Source: Tuctoria greenei
Lineage: Eukaryota > Streptophyta > Magnoliopsida > Poales > Poaceae
Assembly (NCBI GenBank): GCA_036927565.1
Contig: JAYESD010000001.1
Span: 73,303,751-73,367,750 of the forward strand
Length of the DNA: 64,000 bases
Reading direction: 5' to 3'
The translations under genes and the position numbers were made by a program. Under the pieces are notes generated by a model that had not been told where the DNA came from, did not search any database, and saw only the letters and a list, made by a program, of their open reading frames with translations. Numbering within the stretch: the stretch's first letter is position 1; every line of letters starts with the position of its first letter. Below, piece after piece: positions 33,198-48,655 of the stretch.

Positions 33198-33365
33198 TTC
33201 TTTTACAAAAAAGCTAGTAGCACCAGCCATTGATCCCTCCTTTCCTACTCTTGTGCTCCTTAAACATAGCTCCTAATAGTAATACTTAGGCCTAGAACCC
33301 ACATTCAGACTTGCACATCCATTCTTTACAGAATGGCATGATAGGTTTTGTGTATTAGCACTTTG
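33198..33365 (-). pseudogene. Defensin-like exon-2 pseudogene, copy B
   Basis: Same relic as 1862-2024: PFCKEWMCKSEC block, in-frame stops after the first and fourth cysteines, and a TAG in place of the C-x-C second cysteine before LFCKR. Without the CACTA element it would lie about 1.3 kb upstream of the intact defensin-like gene and in the same orientation, so the two look like a tandem pair of which one died. Confidence 0.7.
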
Positions 33366-33529
33366 CTGCATGAATTAAACACAAGAATATTTATGCACAC
33401 TGGAATGTGTATGATCCTATGTATTTTTGATCACATGAAAACGTCCTTGAAGCTAACCAAATCTAAGATAGAAGGCTAGCAAATACAAACCATGTGACAA
33501 GGAAAGAAACATAGGCAAACTGAGGCTAC

Positions 33530-35917
33530 TTTGGAGTACCCAGTAGAACACATCTGATGTGAAACGAAGCTCGATTTTTGACGAAGGACTTCAGTATGCC
33601 GTTTAATCTATTGTATGTGTACATCTGGTGAGGGAACACAGTGCCAAGTAGTTATATGTCCTTAATAAGATGAATTGCAAAATGGACGCTGATGTCGAAA
33701 AAGGCAGGTGAAAATACATCTCAAGGAAGCATAAAGTTTCGTAGTGCCTTTTTTTTCCCAATGACTCAAGATCTGCTTTAGTTAGTACTTTTTGACCAAC
33801 TGCATTGAAGAAAAAAAAGTTCATTATAGCCTCTCGAACATTGACCGGTAGGACATTCCGAATTTTAACTGCAATCATCTGCGTAAGCAATACATGATAA
33901 TCATGAGACTTCACACCGGGAGCTACTTGTAGATCTAAAAATGAAATAAGATTTGAGACGTTTGTCGAGTAGCCGAATGATACTTTCACATTTTTCAACA
34001 ACCCACAAAACTCTTTCTTCTCATGTTTTGAAAGGGTGATGCATGATGTGGGTAGTTTCGTTCCTTTTACCAAGTCATCGAGTCACAACTAACGCTTAAT
34101 TCCCATTTTCTTTAGATTTGCTCATGCATATCCATGGTCCCTAGTTTTCCCATCTGTGTTAATCAATGTTCCGAGTAGGCTCTCGCACACATTATTCCCA
34201 ACGTGCATCATATCAATCGTATGAAATGTATTTCCAATACGGTAGCTCCCAAAAAATCAATTGCTTCTTCCACATGTCATCTTTGCCAGTATTTTTTGCC
34301 AGTCCTTTTCCGCTTACCAAGGAGAACATGGATATCCTTGACCATTTCATAGACTTCATAACTTGTAAGATTGGGTGGAGGACACATCTTCTCAATGTTA
34401 CCATTGAAATTATCCTTCATACTCTGAAACACATGCTTCAATGGAATGTTGTGTCGATGTCCCATGTACACTATTTTTCGTGACTCGCTGAAATAATGTG
34501 AGTCCGTCTCTCAAAAATAATGTGGATATTTGCAACCTACTTTCTTACTCTGTCCGGGAAAGTTATCTTCCGCTGGAGAATCACTAACAGTCACAAATGA
34601 AATGGCTTTGAGACCAAAGTACTCACACTTGTGCTCATCCGAGACCTGCACTCCGTCATTGTACCACAACTGCTACAGATCTTAAGCAGAGGCCTGAAAT
34701 AAGTGTCGATGTCATTCACAGGTTGTTGTGGCCCTAGTATCAGTCCTGACATCATGATATTTTTTGTTTCTTGCACAACAAAGGAAGAAGGTTCAAAATC
34801 GTTAGCACAATTGGTCATGTGCTATGTGTGCTACTATTAAAAAAGGATTCATGCCATCGGTGCTCATTGTGATCCTAATATTCCATGGATGAATGACAAA
34901 TTTAGGATTTCATGAATCAATGTTTCACCACTGTATGGCATCAGCATGATGTCTTATCATTCCAGCATATTGTTTATGCTTCTATTTGTGCCATTGTAAT
35001 AATTCTGACCTCTTCTTGTTTGCAAACCAATGCTTCAAACGAGGAATGATAGGAAAGTACCAAAACACCTTTTTAGGCCCCTTTTTCTTCTTTTTCTATT
35101 GTCGTTCTCGTCATCACCATCGTCTTTCCTACGATTGAATTGGTTGAGTCCACAAATAGGGCATTTCTCGAGGTTTTCGTAGTCAGGTCCATGATATAGA
35201 ATGCAATCATTCTTGCACGCAAGGATTTTCTCCACCTCCAAGCTCGGTGGACAGATTATGTATTTTGCCTCGTAAACTGTTGTAGGTACTGCATTGCCTT
35301 GGGATTACATGTCCTTAAGGAGCATCAACAATTTCTAAAAACTACAATCGCTACATCTGTTGCTCGCCTTCAACTAGAAAAGTTCTACCATCACAAACAA
35401 CCTCGTGTACTAAGCCGCATAACCTTGATACAATGACTTCTTTGAGTATTCAATCATCTTCTTTTACTTTGCAAGTTCACCATTACTGTACTAATCATCA
35501 TTGGCATGTCTCTGGACATTGTGTACCATCTCCTCTTTGTTATGCACCTGAAACTCAATGTCGTTATCGGTGAACCCTGACATATCTGGCTTGTTCACAT
35601 CGTCATTGTGATCTTCTTTGACAGTGGTAGGGACTTCCCTCTCCATATATGAATATCTCATCACTGCTTTATTAAGTCCCTCCTCCCCATGTTTGTTCCA
35701 ACATTAATAATCCACCATGAATCCATGCGTGATCAAATGTGACCTCAACACATCATCTGTGCGATATCTCTTCTCATTCCTGCAACGATTTCAAGGACAA
35801 CAAATATTTCCTCTAATGTTGTCCAACATGTCTCTCGAAATCAATAAATGCATCTACCCCTTTGATATAGTCATTACAAAGGCACGGCCCATACATAAAA
35901 CTTTGATCCGACGACAT
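33530..35917 (-). pseudogene. Host-segment CACTA tnp2 transposase, copy B
   Basis: Minus strand, from an ATG near 35917 (MSSDQSFMYGPCLCNDYIKG, Transposase-associated domain). A zinc-type block ACKNDCILYHG...CPICG follows at 35140-35240, then the Transposase_21 core (34200-34480) and the DUF4218 region (33603-34073, HFTI and SHDYHVLL blocks). Many stops and frameshifts. The DUF4216 end is missing; the defensin-like relic follows instead. It belongs to a CACTA family different from the nested element. Confidence 0.8.
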
Positions 35918-36184
35918 CTACAAACAGAAAAGAAGAGCTAAATCAAAGAAATTCAAAGCCACTCATAGTCAAGATCTAAAGGGGTAAAAAACAGTAAGAA
36001 GCAGGAGAGGAGGAGAGGACTAACCTTTTATTTTAAAGGCCACAGATAATCACCTCAAAGATTTGTAGATGGGCACCTCCAAAGAGGGAAAGAACCGAAC
36101 AATAACACGGCAGATCTCACAACCACTGTTTTGCCATAGCTGGGAGGTCATATAAGGTCAAACAAAATTGAGATAATCCTTTAT

Positions 36185-36563
36185 AACAAACGTCACTCTA
36201 TAGCGGGAACGGGAGACACGCCCGCTTCCATGATAAAAGGAGACACGCTCGATCGATTAGAATGGGAGACGGGCCCGCTTTGATGATAAAAGAAGACGGT
36301 CTCCAAGGAAAGCCTGTCTCCTTTTCTTTCATGATAGGACTCGAGCTTTACGCAGGCGTGTCTCCCTATTGTTAGAGAAGCGGGCACGTCTTGTATACTT
36401 ACATAACTGACACGCGCCTGAAAGTAGGTCGTCTCCTTCTACCCTCAACCGAGCCAGCTCTAATCCTCGCTCATGTGTGCGCGTCTCATTTTTCCTGATC
36501 GGAGATGGTCGCCTTTGCACTTGTCTCCGATCTATGTCTCCGGTTTGAGGCTCTTACGTAGTG
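36185..36563. repeat. GGAGACRCG repeat array, possible end of the host CACTA element
   Basis: Short direct and inverted repeats of GGAGAC(A/G)CG and TGATAAAAGGAGAC fill the interval upstream of the minus-strand tnp2 gene. The interval ends ...CTCTTACGTAGTG at 36563, which could be an inverted CACTA end (CACTACGTAAGAG) followed by TCT. A partner end was not found. Confidence 0.5.
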
Positions 36564-37351
36564 TCTATTCAGCATCTGTAGGAAGAAAAGATTCATCGAT
36601 TGGCATCGTGGGAAATCCAACCAATTGTACTATATCAACAGCAAAGGGTATGGTGATTATTGAGTAATATGGTGAACACTAGCATAAGTGTGCCTTGTCC
36701 TAATCAGTTTACAGCTGCAGCCTTCATGCTGCTCCAGATTGATCATTCCGCATTCAAATTCAAATTTGACTATGCAGGTAACACTTTAAGGACATGCGCC
36801 AAGTAACAAAGTCGTAGTTGAATCTCATACATTTACAACGGTTACCCCTATGCCTCGCGTGCATCAAAGGTGTGAGAGTTATGGTGGTTTAAAGATGACA
36901 GTTTTCTAGGGCCATTTTGACAGAACCTCCCCTAAAATTGGAGGTTTTGGCCACAGTTTAAACAGTAAAAAATGTTACAAAATATGCACAAACTCGCAAT
37001 TAAAACATTGAAGTACATTGCATCAGCTTCTCAGAAATGCATCCCTTCATCCTTACATCCATTCATACATGTGAATACTCGAAAGTTTCCAAACTGTGCA
37101 CAACATCTCCAGAATTTGCAATGCTTTTCCAGGTTAGACGATACTTTGAATGTCACCCTGTTACTTTGCGCTTTAAATCTGGAGTTCAATATAAACTTGG
37201 TGGAGGACTTTCTAAGGTTTCTGTAAATGTATACATACATACATACATACATACATACATACATACATACATACATACATACATACATACATACATACAT
37301 ACATACATACATACATACATACATACATACATACATACATACATACATACA

Positions 37352-37387
<36 letters not shown>

Positions 37388-38411
37388 TATATGTATCCCT
37401 GTATAGGGAAGGTATATTTTGTAGCTAGGTGCAGAATAATCATTCTGTGGCCATATCCAAAGGTTACGTGCGTATCCAGACGAGTAGCATCGGACGTCAG
37501 AAGGCAACCCCGCAGCCAGACGCCAATCGCGTGCATGATTGTAGCAACAGTCGCAGAATCGCACGGGACGAGATTTGCACGTAGGGGCGAATCAATTGCG
37601 GTAGCGAGGCACGATCCGCGCAGGCCGCGGCAGCAAGGCACGATACAATCACGGCGATGTGTGTTTGCATGTGAGGGTTCAAGTGGTGGGGGACCAGAGC
37701 GCCATGAGATTTTTGTCAGGGGCGTGTCAGGATTGTGCTTTGCCTTTTCTTCCCTTTACGCATTCGCGGCAGTAGTGTTGCGTAACATGCCATGCGATTT
37801 CATCACCCCCTCTCCATCACACCATTCCACGGCGTGTACTTGTGGTGGTAACCATTGGCATGGAGTTGAATGGTGATTCATGACCAGTGCACAGCTTTTG
37901 CAGTTGCTTATCTTTTTCTACAAGTACTCTATATTCCTATGGTCCCTTATCTGCACAACATGCCTGCCTGCAAGTTAACTCGGCTGGCCTTGGCCTGGTG
38001 CTGCCGCTCTCTCAACTCTGATCGATGGACGTGTCTCGTAGATGCAACGGTTCTGAACAAGAGTTCAGAGCTCTGTTCTGTGTGCACTCTGCAAAAGCTA
38101 AATTGCTGACTGTGAATATGCAATGCGAGATCTGAAATTTATTTCTCGATATCGTTCCGCAAAAGAGGGACTTTATAAAACCGGAAGACTACCCTTAACT
38201 GAAAACGTTGTTTGAATCAATGGAGCATGTGATCAGAGCATCAAATTGGAACAACTGTGCACCTATTAAGACTCATGCAGTTTTCACATTTTTAGCAAAT
38301 ACTCATTCCGGCCATTGTATAAGATTTGCAGAGCGGTTGCTTCTTATAGATAGAAATAATATTGTTACAAACAAGTAGTATATGTGAAATAACAACTAAA
38401 TTGGCTCAAGT
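36564..38411. other. Intergenic part of duplication unit 1
   Basis: Apart from the ACAT microsatellite, no gene or element is recognised. Short ORFs at 37037-37876 are mostly microsatellite translation. An open stretch at 36560-36655 (GRKDSSIGIVGNPTNCTIST) looks coding-like but matches nothing I know. Confidence 0.5.
37230..37394. repeat. (ACAT)n microsatellite, unit 1 allele
   Basis: About 37 uninterrupted ACAT repeats, then about six AT repeats. The duplicate at 47460 has a different composition. Confidence 0.97.
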
Positions 38412-38800
38412 ACGTGTGTTCCTGACCTTCATTGCCTTTGGCCTTCAACTTCTCCACCCTCCCCAAGGATTTCTTGTCCACCGAATAGCTCTTTCTCTTG
38501 CTCAACCGTGTTGCAGTGACCGTTGTCAAAGCCTTAGTAATAGCTGCCAAATAGTGCACTGCATGGACCATACTCTCTCCTTCGAACTTTGTAATCTGTT
38601 CAGGATTGAAATACTTATTGACTTCCGAATTCCAAAAGTAAAAGGAATCAATATTAGTACCAACCTCCATATTATTAGTTACCACCACCTCTGCCACCTT
38701 GTGCGCCTCATCATTTGGTGCACACTCGCTCTCCTGATGATAAGCGCTTCCATTCTCCCAAACACCAGTTTCTTGCTTGCCTTCTCCACCATGTTTCCTT
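38412..38800 (-). pseudogene. Second copy of the unknown CACTA gene fragment
   Basis: Duplicates 28186-28580 (NIDSFYFWNSEVNKYFNPEQ block). The downstream block was not included in the duplication. Confidence 0.45.
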
Positions 38801-39116
38801 GGTTAGGGTTCCTTGGTTAGGGCTCCACTTTTTCAATTCCTTTGAACAGTTTCTTTAACTTGTTAGATATTCTAACTACGCCGGATTAACAGATTTGTTT
38901 GTCCAAACCAAATTGTGTATCAAGTCGTAGGAGTAGCTGATTAATTACTTGAATTAAGTTAGTTCTTCATTACTAGTTTTATCATACTTGATGAGCTAAC
39001 ACATAAATAGATATTGATAAATTGTTTGACATGCACAAGTGGTTGATGGTTCTGCGGGACACTTCATGTAGAGTTAATATGCCATTCATTATATTTTTTG
39101 TCTTATTAGTTCTAGC

Positions 39117-42100
39117 ATGGAAAGCCCTAAGAAGACTGGTGCTGGTAGTAACAATAAAGAAGACAACATGGAGTTTACTGACTCCAATAGTGAAAGCTCC
39201 TTTCACAGTCCATCGGATCCTTTTTCTGAATATAAAAATTAAAAAGACTTCAGAGGATCTAGACCCAGAATATGATCCTGCCAACGAGGTATGGATCACG
39301 AATTTTAACATCAGCAGTTCAAGTTAATGTTGGTTGTCAAGTATACGAAGTATTATAATTCTTTTCTACCTAGATTAATCGTGAAGACAACGAGGTGACT
39401 TCGGCTCCTAAAACTGCTGAAGGTTCTCCAATGGATGAATCATCAGCTTCACTCAATCAGAAATGAGGGCAACGAGGTCCCAATAAGGGTCCATTGGACC
39501 GCATGATGTACATAACAAGGGTCGGTCCAGGTGGGCTTCCCCAAGAACCACTAGATTCAGTTACCAAGTACTGAAATGCATGCGGTTTTCTTGTTAGAGA
39601 GCTCATGCTGATGACAATCAAGAATTGGAGGAAATTACCCGAGGAGACCAAGAATGAGTTGTTGGAAAGGATAAAGAAACAATTCAAGTTCCCAAAAGGC
39701 ATGAAAGAAGCTGTAAAGAAAGCAACATTGGTCTCTTGCGGCAAGAAGTCTTATGGCTAGAAGAGTGAAATGAATGCATATGTTAAGGCCGATAAGGTCC
39801 CTAGCCTGAGAAAGATGGGAAAAATCACACAAGCTTAGTGGCAAGAGTTTGTTCGTCAAAAGACCACACCTGATGCTAAAGCCCTAAGTGCAACTAGGTT
39901 AGAGTTTGCCAAAAAGAACAAATACCATCATCGCTTGGGGTTTGCCGGATATGCCCCCAAAGTCTAGAAATGGAATAAGATATTGGATGAAATTACTAGT
40001 AAGGGCAATCCTCACCCGTTAGAAGGTTGCGATGAGAGAACTCAATGGTGGGTCTTTGCTCGGTCAGGTTTGACCAGCGAGTGCAAACATGAAAAGCCCG
40101 ACTCTATGAACAAAGTAGAGGAAAAAATGAAAGAAGTAACTGAAAAGCATCAGAAGGGTCTCTTCAAGCCGAAGAGGGAAAATGACCAACTTACCGCTAT
40201 CCTAGGAAACCCTGAACACTGTGGACGGGTTCGAGCAATCTCTTCTCAAATGTCTTGGCTAGATGGTTTCCCTAAAGATAAAGAGACATATATAAGACAT
40301 GAGAAGTTCAAGAAAACACTAGATGAAAAGATTGCTCAAAGGGTCAAGGAAAATGTGCAATAAATAATGGAACAACATGGACAATTGGGCAATTAGTGGC
40401 ACCGAGTACTGCGGTGGTTCCCGTGCCAAAGGAGCAATTGGTATCTCCAACTGCATACCCTAGCAGCGTAGGTTCTGTGTCAGTCTCAGGGTCAACCCAT
40501 TAGTTCGTTTTCGATGATGTTGCTAAGGACAGATCTTGTCGTCTTCTTGTCCTGATTGGCAGAGTAGGGAACAAAACCAAACAGGTTGCCACTGCTATGG
40601 CAAAGCCTGATTGTGACTTCAATGGTAATCCACTTCCATTGTATTATGTTGTGGTGCAAGTTCTCCAGATCATTGATAATGATTACGAAGATTATGAAAT
40701 AGACCACATATCACATGAGGGGACCGCAACTCTGGGGCAGGCTGTAAACCAATTAATCCTTTGGAACCGACGCGATATTGTGTTGGACGATGAGCCAATT
40801 TCTAGCCCGGTCGCATCTCAAAATACTTCAACCCCGTCTTCTAAGGCAAAAGTCCAGGAAGATCCACTCCAAGTCAAAGAAGATCTACTCCCAGTCCAGG
40901 AAGATCCACTCCAAGTCCAGGAACAAGTTGGATAACAGCTTCAAGCAGTACCAGGGTAAGCTGTTGCTAGTAAAGAGCAACCAGTTGAGCAACAGCTTGA
41001 AGTAGTACTTGAGCCAGCTGCTGGGAGTAAAGAGCAATTAGTCGAACAACAAGCCAGTGTCCAACTTCCGACGACTACTCCTCGATCATTAGTGCCTATC
41101 AAAGTTAGCTCATATGAAATTAAGAAACCTTCATCAGAAGTGTCAAAGTATTTGGAAAATATGAAGGAAAATATTATAAAATCGAGTGCATCTCCTTCTT
41201 CTCATGAGCCAGTATTAGAAGATGTCGAGGAGTGGGAAGAAGACGGTGTCATGTATAATCGGTGGACAACTTTAGTTAAACCAGGAGTTCCAATATACAA
41301 GCTTGAGGATGTTCCTCCTAAATTTGAGAATGGGAAGACGTTCATGATATCCATACAACTTAGCAGACAACCTGCCCCGCTCAAAAGAATGCACAAGTGG
41401 TACATCACTGCCACCACGAAATATGATCTTTCTTGCGTCACATTTTGTATTCCAAAAGAAGCATTCTGAAGCACTAGAGAAAATAAACGAGTCATTTTAT
41501 TTGAAGAGTTGTATACCCTTTTCCATTTGGGCATGCTCGAGATCAACCTGCTACTCGTCTGGTGCTTGTAAGTGCCTCTAATATTTTGTATTTACTTTTC
41601 TTACTACACGCATACACATTTCATGAGATTATAACAATTCTAGACTTCTTCAATAGGATGCAATACATGGATAATGAAAAGAGGAAACGCAAGATAGGTA
41701 TCCTTGACCCTACACGGATTGCAAAGACATTATTCGATGTCAAGTTGGATCATAAATCAGTACAGTTCAAGCACATGAGAAAAAAAGAATTTGAAAAATC
41801 AATCGCAAAACTTAAGAAGGATAGAAGGACAGAAGTTGCAGCTTATATAGGGCATGCAATGTTTAACTTTTTCAGAGACAGCAAGGACCTCGTAAAGGCT
41901 CCGTACCGCTTCGAGTAAGTTCACACATGACATTGAAATAGCAATTATTGCTAATTGTTAACTTAACACGTGTGTTTGTATGTGTGCAGTCACCACTACA
42001 TAATGATCTTCATAAAGCCAATGCAGGGTTTGGCAACAGCCCTGGAATCAGTGGATTACCCACCAGATAGTTACAAAGATTTTCTTTCCATTTTGAAATT

Positions 42101-42645
42101 GTTTTTTTATTTGATATTTTAATTTACACACATTTAGAATGTGTTGACAAGTTTTATATGACATTTTTTGTATTACAGCGTTTGGCGGTTTTACGCGGAA
42201 CGGCTTGACGGTCAGAGAACTCCTAATAAGAATGGATTGGACATTAAAACATATTATGCTTGTCCAAAGCAGCCTGTTGGGAGTGTCTTATGCGGATATT
42301 ATGTATGCAAGCATCTTCAGACCGCCAGCGAATATAGAGTGAATCGTGAGGATGTAAGTTATCCTTAATGTCGATATCTTATTTTCTTACTTTTGAGTTT
42401 TATTATTTTTAGATTTTTATTCCAACTTCAAAATTCAATTGCTCATAGTACAACTGCTCCAAAAGTACCAAAGAAATTCCTGTATACTCTCACTTTGATC
42501 TATACTTTGAGATTATTCAAACCAACACATTCTAAACCTTGTTATGTGTTTTATTACAGCACACGATGAATGTGAATGAAGAATGGCCGCTTTGTAGAAG
42601 TATTCCTGGTGGAGGAGCCGACAAGATTGCTTCTGAACTGTGTTA
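39117..42645 (+). pseudogene. Transposase_24 / ULP1-protease gene, copy 2
   Basis: Same structure as 28891-32415. It lacks the TGA found at 30006 (CGA here, 40232) but has its own TGA at 39572 where copy 1 keeps CGA (29346). Other stops are shared. The ULP1 catalytic-type His, Asp, Gln and Cys blocks are intact. There is no promoter of its own: the central CACTA promoter was not duplicated. Confidence 0.8.
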
Positions 42646-42976
42646 ATTCATGTGTCGCAAAATTTTGCACAAAGGAGGAGAGTTCTTTGATGAGCATGGT
42701 GCAATAGCTAATGTGCCAGAACTTCCGACTATGCCAATAGAAACAATTTTTAGTGAAACTTGTAAACTTGTAAACAGTTTCAGACTATGAGATGACTTGT
42801 ATGTGTAACTTGTACATATGTATGTTGTTTTAGTAAAGTTGACTTATGTGATTATATTGTTTACTTCTGTGATAATATTGTTGACTTCTATGATGATATT
42901 GTTGACTTCTGTGATTATATTGAATTGACCTGGAAATAAGAAATAATAGCAGCTAGTACTGCATAGGTTATACCTT

Positions 42977-43397
42977 ATCACAGGCGGTTCTTTACCTACA
43001 GCTAGACCTGCCTGTGAAATTATATTATCACAGACAGCTAGAAATAGGTAAAGAACAACATGTGATAACTCCATTATCACAGGCGGTTGCTATTATGGTA
43101 CAAACCGGCTGCGATAAACTATCTGCACAGGCGGCTTGTCGTGGGTAAAGATCCGCCTATGATAACACAATTATCCCATGCGGTTATATATGTTGCACGA
43201 CCCGCCTGTGATAATATGTCTTCACAGGCGGCTAGACTAAGTAAAGAACTGTCTGTGATAATATGTCTTCACAGACAGATTCACTTCTCCGCCTGTGAAG
43301 TTGCAGATTATCACCGGCTCTTCGTTTCAAGTGGTTTTTAAAACCATGTGTGATAATACGTTTGGAGCCGCCTGCGATGAGGCTTATTGTAGTAGTG
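42977..43397. mobile_element. Second right end (TIR and subterminal repeats) of the CACTA element
   Basis: Copy of 32745-33165 ending GTAGTAGTG at 43397, followed by CTT (43398-43400). The element thus has one left end and two right ends in direct order. Confidence 0.93.
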
Positions 43398-43429
43398 CTT
43401 AATCATGGAACCTTGCAAAATTATGCTAG

Positions 43430-43597
43430 TTCTTTTACAAACAAGCTAGTAGCACCAGCCATTGATCCCTCCTTTCCTACTCTTGTGCTCCTTAAACATA
43501 GCTCCTAATAGTAATACTTAGGCCTAGAACCCACATTCAGACTTGCACATCCATTCTTTACAGAATGGCATGATAGGTTTTGTGTATTAGCACTTTG
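43430..43597 (-). pseudogene. Defensin-like exon-2 pseudogene, copy B'
   Basis: Duplicate of 33198-33365. The end reads CY-stop-LVCKR, so it keeps the LVC block of the intact gene where copy B has LFC. Stops are as in copy B. Confidence 0.7.
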
Positions 43598-43759
43598 CTG
43601 CATGAATTAAACACAAGAATATTTATGCACACTGGAATGTGTATGATCCTATGTATTTTTGATCACATGAAAACGTCCTTGAAGCTAACCAAATCTAAGA
43701 TAGAAGGCTAGCAAATACAAACCATGTGACAAGGAAAGAAACATAGGCAAACTGAGGCT

Positions 43760-46149
43760 ACTTTGGAGTACCCAGTAGAACACATCTGATGTGAAACGAA
43801 GCTCGATTTCTAACGAAGGACTTCAGTGTGCCGTTTAATCTATTGTATGTGTACATCTGGTGAAGGAACACAGTGCCAAGTAGTTTTATGTCCTTAATAA
43901 GATGAATTGCAAAATGGACGCTGATGTCGAAAAAGGCAGGTGAAAATACATCTCAAGGAAGCATAAAGTTTCGTAGTGCCTTTTTTTTCCCAATGACTCA
44001 GGATCTGCTTTAGTTAGTACTTTTTGACCAACTGCATTGAAGAAAAAAAAGTTCATTATAGCCTCTCGAACATTGACCGGTAGGACATTCCGAATTTTAA
44101 CTGCAATCATCTGTGTAAGCAATACATGATAGTCATGAGACTTCACACCGGGAGCTACTTGTAGATCTAAAAATGAAATAAGATTTGAGACGTTTGTCGA
44201 GTAGCCGAATGATACTTTCACATTTTTCAACAACCCACAAAACTCTTTCTTCTCATGTTTTGAAAGGGTGATGCATGATGTGGGTAGTTTCGTTCCTTTT
44301 ACCAAGTCATCGAGTCACAACTAAGGCTTAATTTCCATTTTCTTTAGATTTGCTCGTGCATATCCATGGTCCCTAGTTTTCCCATCTGTGTTAATCAATG
44401 TTCCGAGTAGGCTCTCGCACACATTATTCCCAACGTGCATCATATCAATCGTATGAAAAGTATTTCCAATACGGTAGCTCCCAAAAAATCAATTGCTTCT
44501 TCCACATGTCATCTTTGCCAGTATTTTTTGCCAGTCCTTTTCCGCTTACCAAGGAGAACATGGATATCCTTGACCATTTCATAGACTTCATAACTTGTAA
44601 GATTGGGTGGAGGACACATCTTCTCAATGTTACCATTGAAATTATCCTTCATACTCTGAAACACATGCTTCAATGGAATGTAGTGTCGATGTCCCATGTA
44701 CACTATTTTTCGTGACTCGCTGAAATAATGTGAGTCCGTCTCTCAAAAATAATGTGGATATTTGCAACCTACTTTCTTACTCTGTCCGGGAAAGTTATGT
44801 TCCGCTGGAGAATCACTAACAGTCACAAATAAAATGGCTTTGAGACCAAAGTACTCACACTTGTGCTCATCCGAGACCTGCGCTCCGTCATTGTACCACA
44901 ACTGCTACATATCTTAAGCAGAGGCCTGAAATAAGTGTCGATGTCATTCACAGGTTGTTGTGGCCCTAGTATCAGTCCTGACATCATAATATTTTTTGTT
45001 TCTTGCACAACAAAGGAAGAAGGTTCAAAATCGTTAGCACAATTGGTCATGTGCTATGTGTGCTACTATTAAAAAAGGATTCATGCCATCGGTGCTCATT
45101 GTGATCCTAATATTCCATGGATGAATGACAAATTTAGGATTTCATGAATTAATGTTTCACCACTGTATGGCATCAGCATGATGTCTTATCATTCCAGCAT
45201 ATTGTTTATGCTTCTGTTTGTGCCATCGTAATAATTCTGACCTCTTCTTGTTTGCAAACCAATGCTTCAAACGAGGAATGGTAGGAAAGTACCAAAACAC
45301 CTTTTTAGGCCCCTTTTTCTTCTTTTTCTATTGTCGTTCTCGTCATCACCATCGTCTTTCCTACGATTGAATTGGTTGAGTCCGCAAATAGGGCATTTCT
45401 CGAGGTTTTCGTACTCAGGTCCATGATATAGAATGCAATCATTCTTGCACGCAAGGATTTTCTCCACCTCCAAGCCCGGTGGACAGATTATGTATTTTGC
45501 CTCGTAAACTGTTGTAGGTACTGCATTGCCTTGGGATTACATGTCCTTAAGGAGTGTCAACAATTTCTTAAAACTACAATCACTACATCTGTTGCTCGCC
45601 TTCAACTAGAAAAGTTCTACCATCACAAACAACCTCGTGTACTAAGCCGTATAACCTTGATACAATGACTTCTTTGAGTATTCGATCATCTTCTTTTACT
45701 TTGCAAGTTCACCATTACTGTACTAATCATCATTGGCATGTCTCTGGACATTGTGTACCATCTCCTCTTTGTTATGCACCTGAAACTCAATGTCGTTATC
45801 GGTGAACCCTGACATATCTGGCTTGTTCACATCGTCATTGTCATCTTCTTTGACAGTGGTAGGGACTTCCCTCTCCATATATGTATATCTCATCACTGCT
45901 TTATTAAGTCCCTCCTCCCCATGTTTGTTCCAACATTAATAATCCACCATGAATCCATGCGTGATCAAATGTGACCTCAACACATCATCTGTGCGATATC
46001 TCTTCTCATTCCTGCAACGATTTCAAGGACAACAAATATTTCCTCTAATGTTGTCCAACATGTCTCTCGAAATCAATAAATGCATCTACCCCTTTGATAT
46101 AGTCATTACAAAGGCACGGCCCATACATAAAACTTCGATCCGACGACAT
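43760..46149 (-). pseudogene. Host-segment CACTA tnp2 transposase, copy B'
   Basis: Duplicate of 33530-35917, with the same domain order and the same stops in the parts compared. It differs at scattered single bases. Confidence 0.8.
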
Positions 46150-46415
46150 CTACAAACAGAAAAGAAGAGCTAAATCAAAGAAATTCAAAGCCACTCATAG
46201 TCAAGATCTAAAGGGGTAAAAACAGTAAGAAGCAGGAGAGGAGGAGAGGACTAACCTTTTATTTTAAAGGCCACAGATAATCACCTCAAAGATTTGTAGA
46301 TGGGCACCTCCAAAGAGGGAAAGAACCGAACAATAACACGGCAGATCTCACAACCACTGTTTTGCCATAGCTGGGAGGTCATATGAGGTCAAACGAAATT
46401 GAGATGATCCTTTAT

Positions 46416-46795
46416 AACAAACGTCTCTCTATAGCGGGAACGGGAGACACGCCCGCTTCCATGATAAAAGGAGACACGCTCGATCGATGGGAATGGGAGA
46501 CGGGCCCGCTTTGATGATAAAAGAAGACGGTCTCCAAGGAAAGCCTGTCTCCTTTTCTTTCATGATAGGACTCGAGCTTTACGCAGGCGTGTCTCCCTAT
46601 TGTTAGAAAAGCGGGCACGTCTTGTATACTAACATAACTGACACGCGCCTGAAAGTAGGTCGTCTCCTTCTACCCTCAACCGAGCCAGCTCTAATCCTCG
46701 CTCATGTGTGCGCGTCTCATTTTTCCTGATCGGAGATGGCCGCCTTTGCACTTGTCTCCAATCTATGTCTCCGGTTTGAGGCTCTTACGTAGTGT
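46416..46795. repeat. Second copy of the GGAGACRCG array
   Basis: Duplicate of 36185-36563, ending ...CTCTTACGTAGTG at about 46794. Confidence 0.5.

Positions 46796-48655
<1,860 letters not shown>

Larger units (their letters stand above)
28186..38411. repeat. Tandem duplication, unit 1 (10.2 kb)
   Basis: Directly repeated as 38412-48655 with very few differences (offset 10226 at the start, 10231-10244 later because of small indels and a microsatellite). The unit spans the right half of the CACTA element, its right TIR, the CTT duplication and 5.2 kb of host flank. It therefore arose after the CACTA insertion. Confidence 0.97.

Noticed and set aside
37230..37394. Repeat array considered as a CRISPR-like structure
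   Set aside because: Pure short tandem repeat without spacers in a plant genome.
37037..37876. 279-codon plus-strand ORF with a Tyr-Ile-His-Thr repeat
   Set aside because: It is the translation of the ACAT microsatellite in all frames; no domain on either side.
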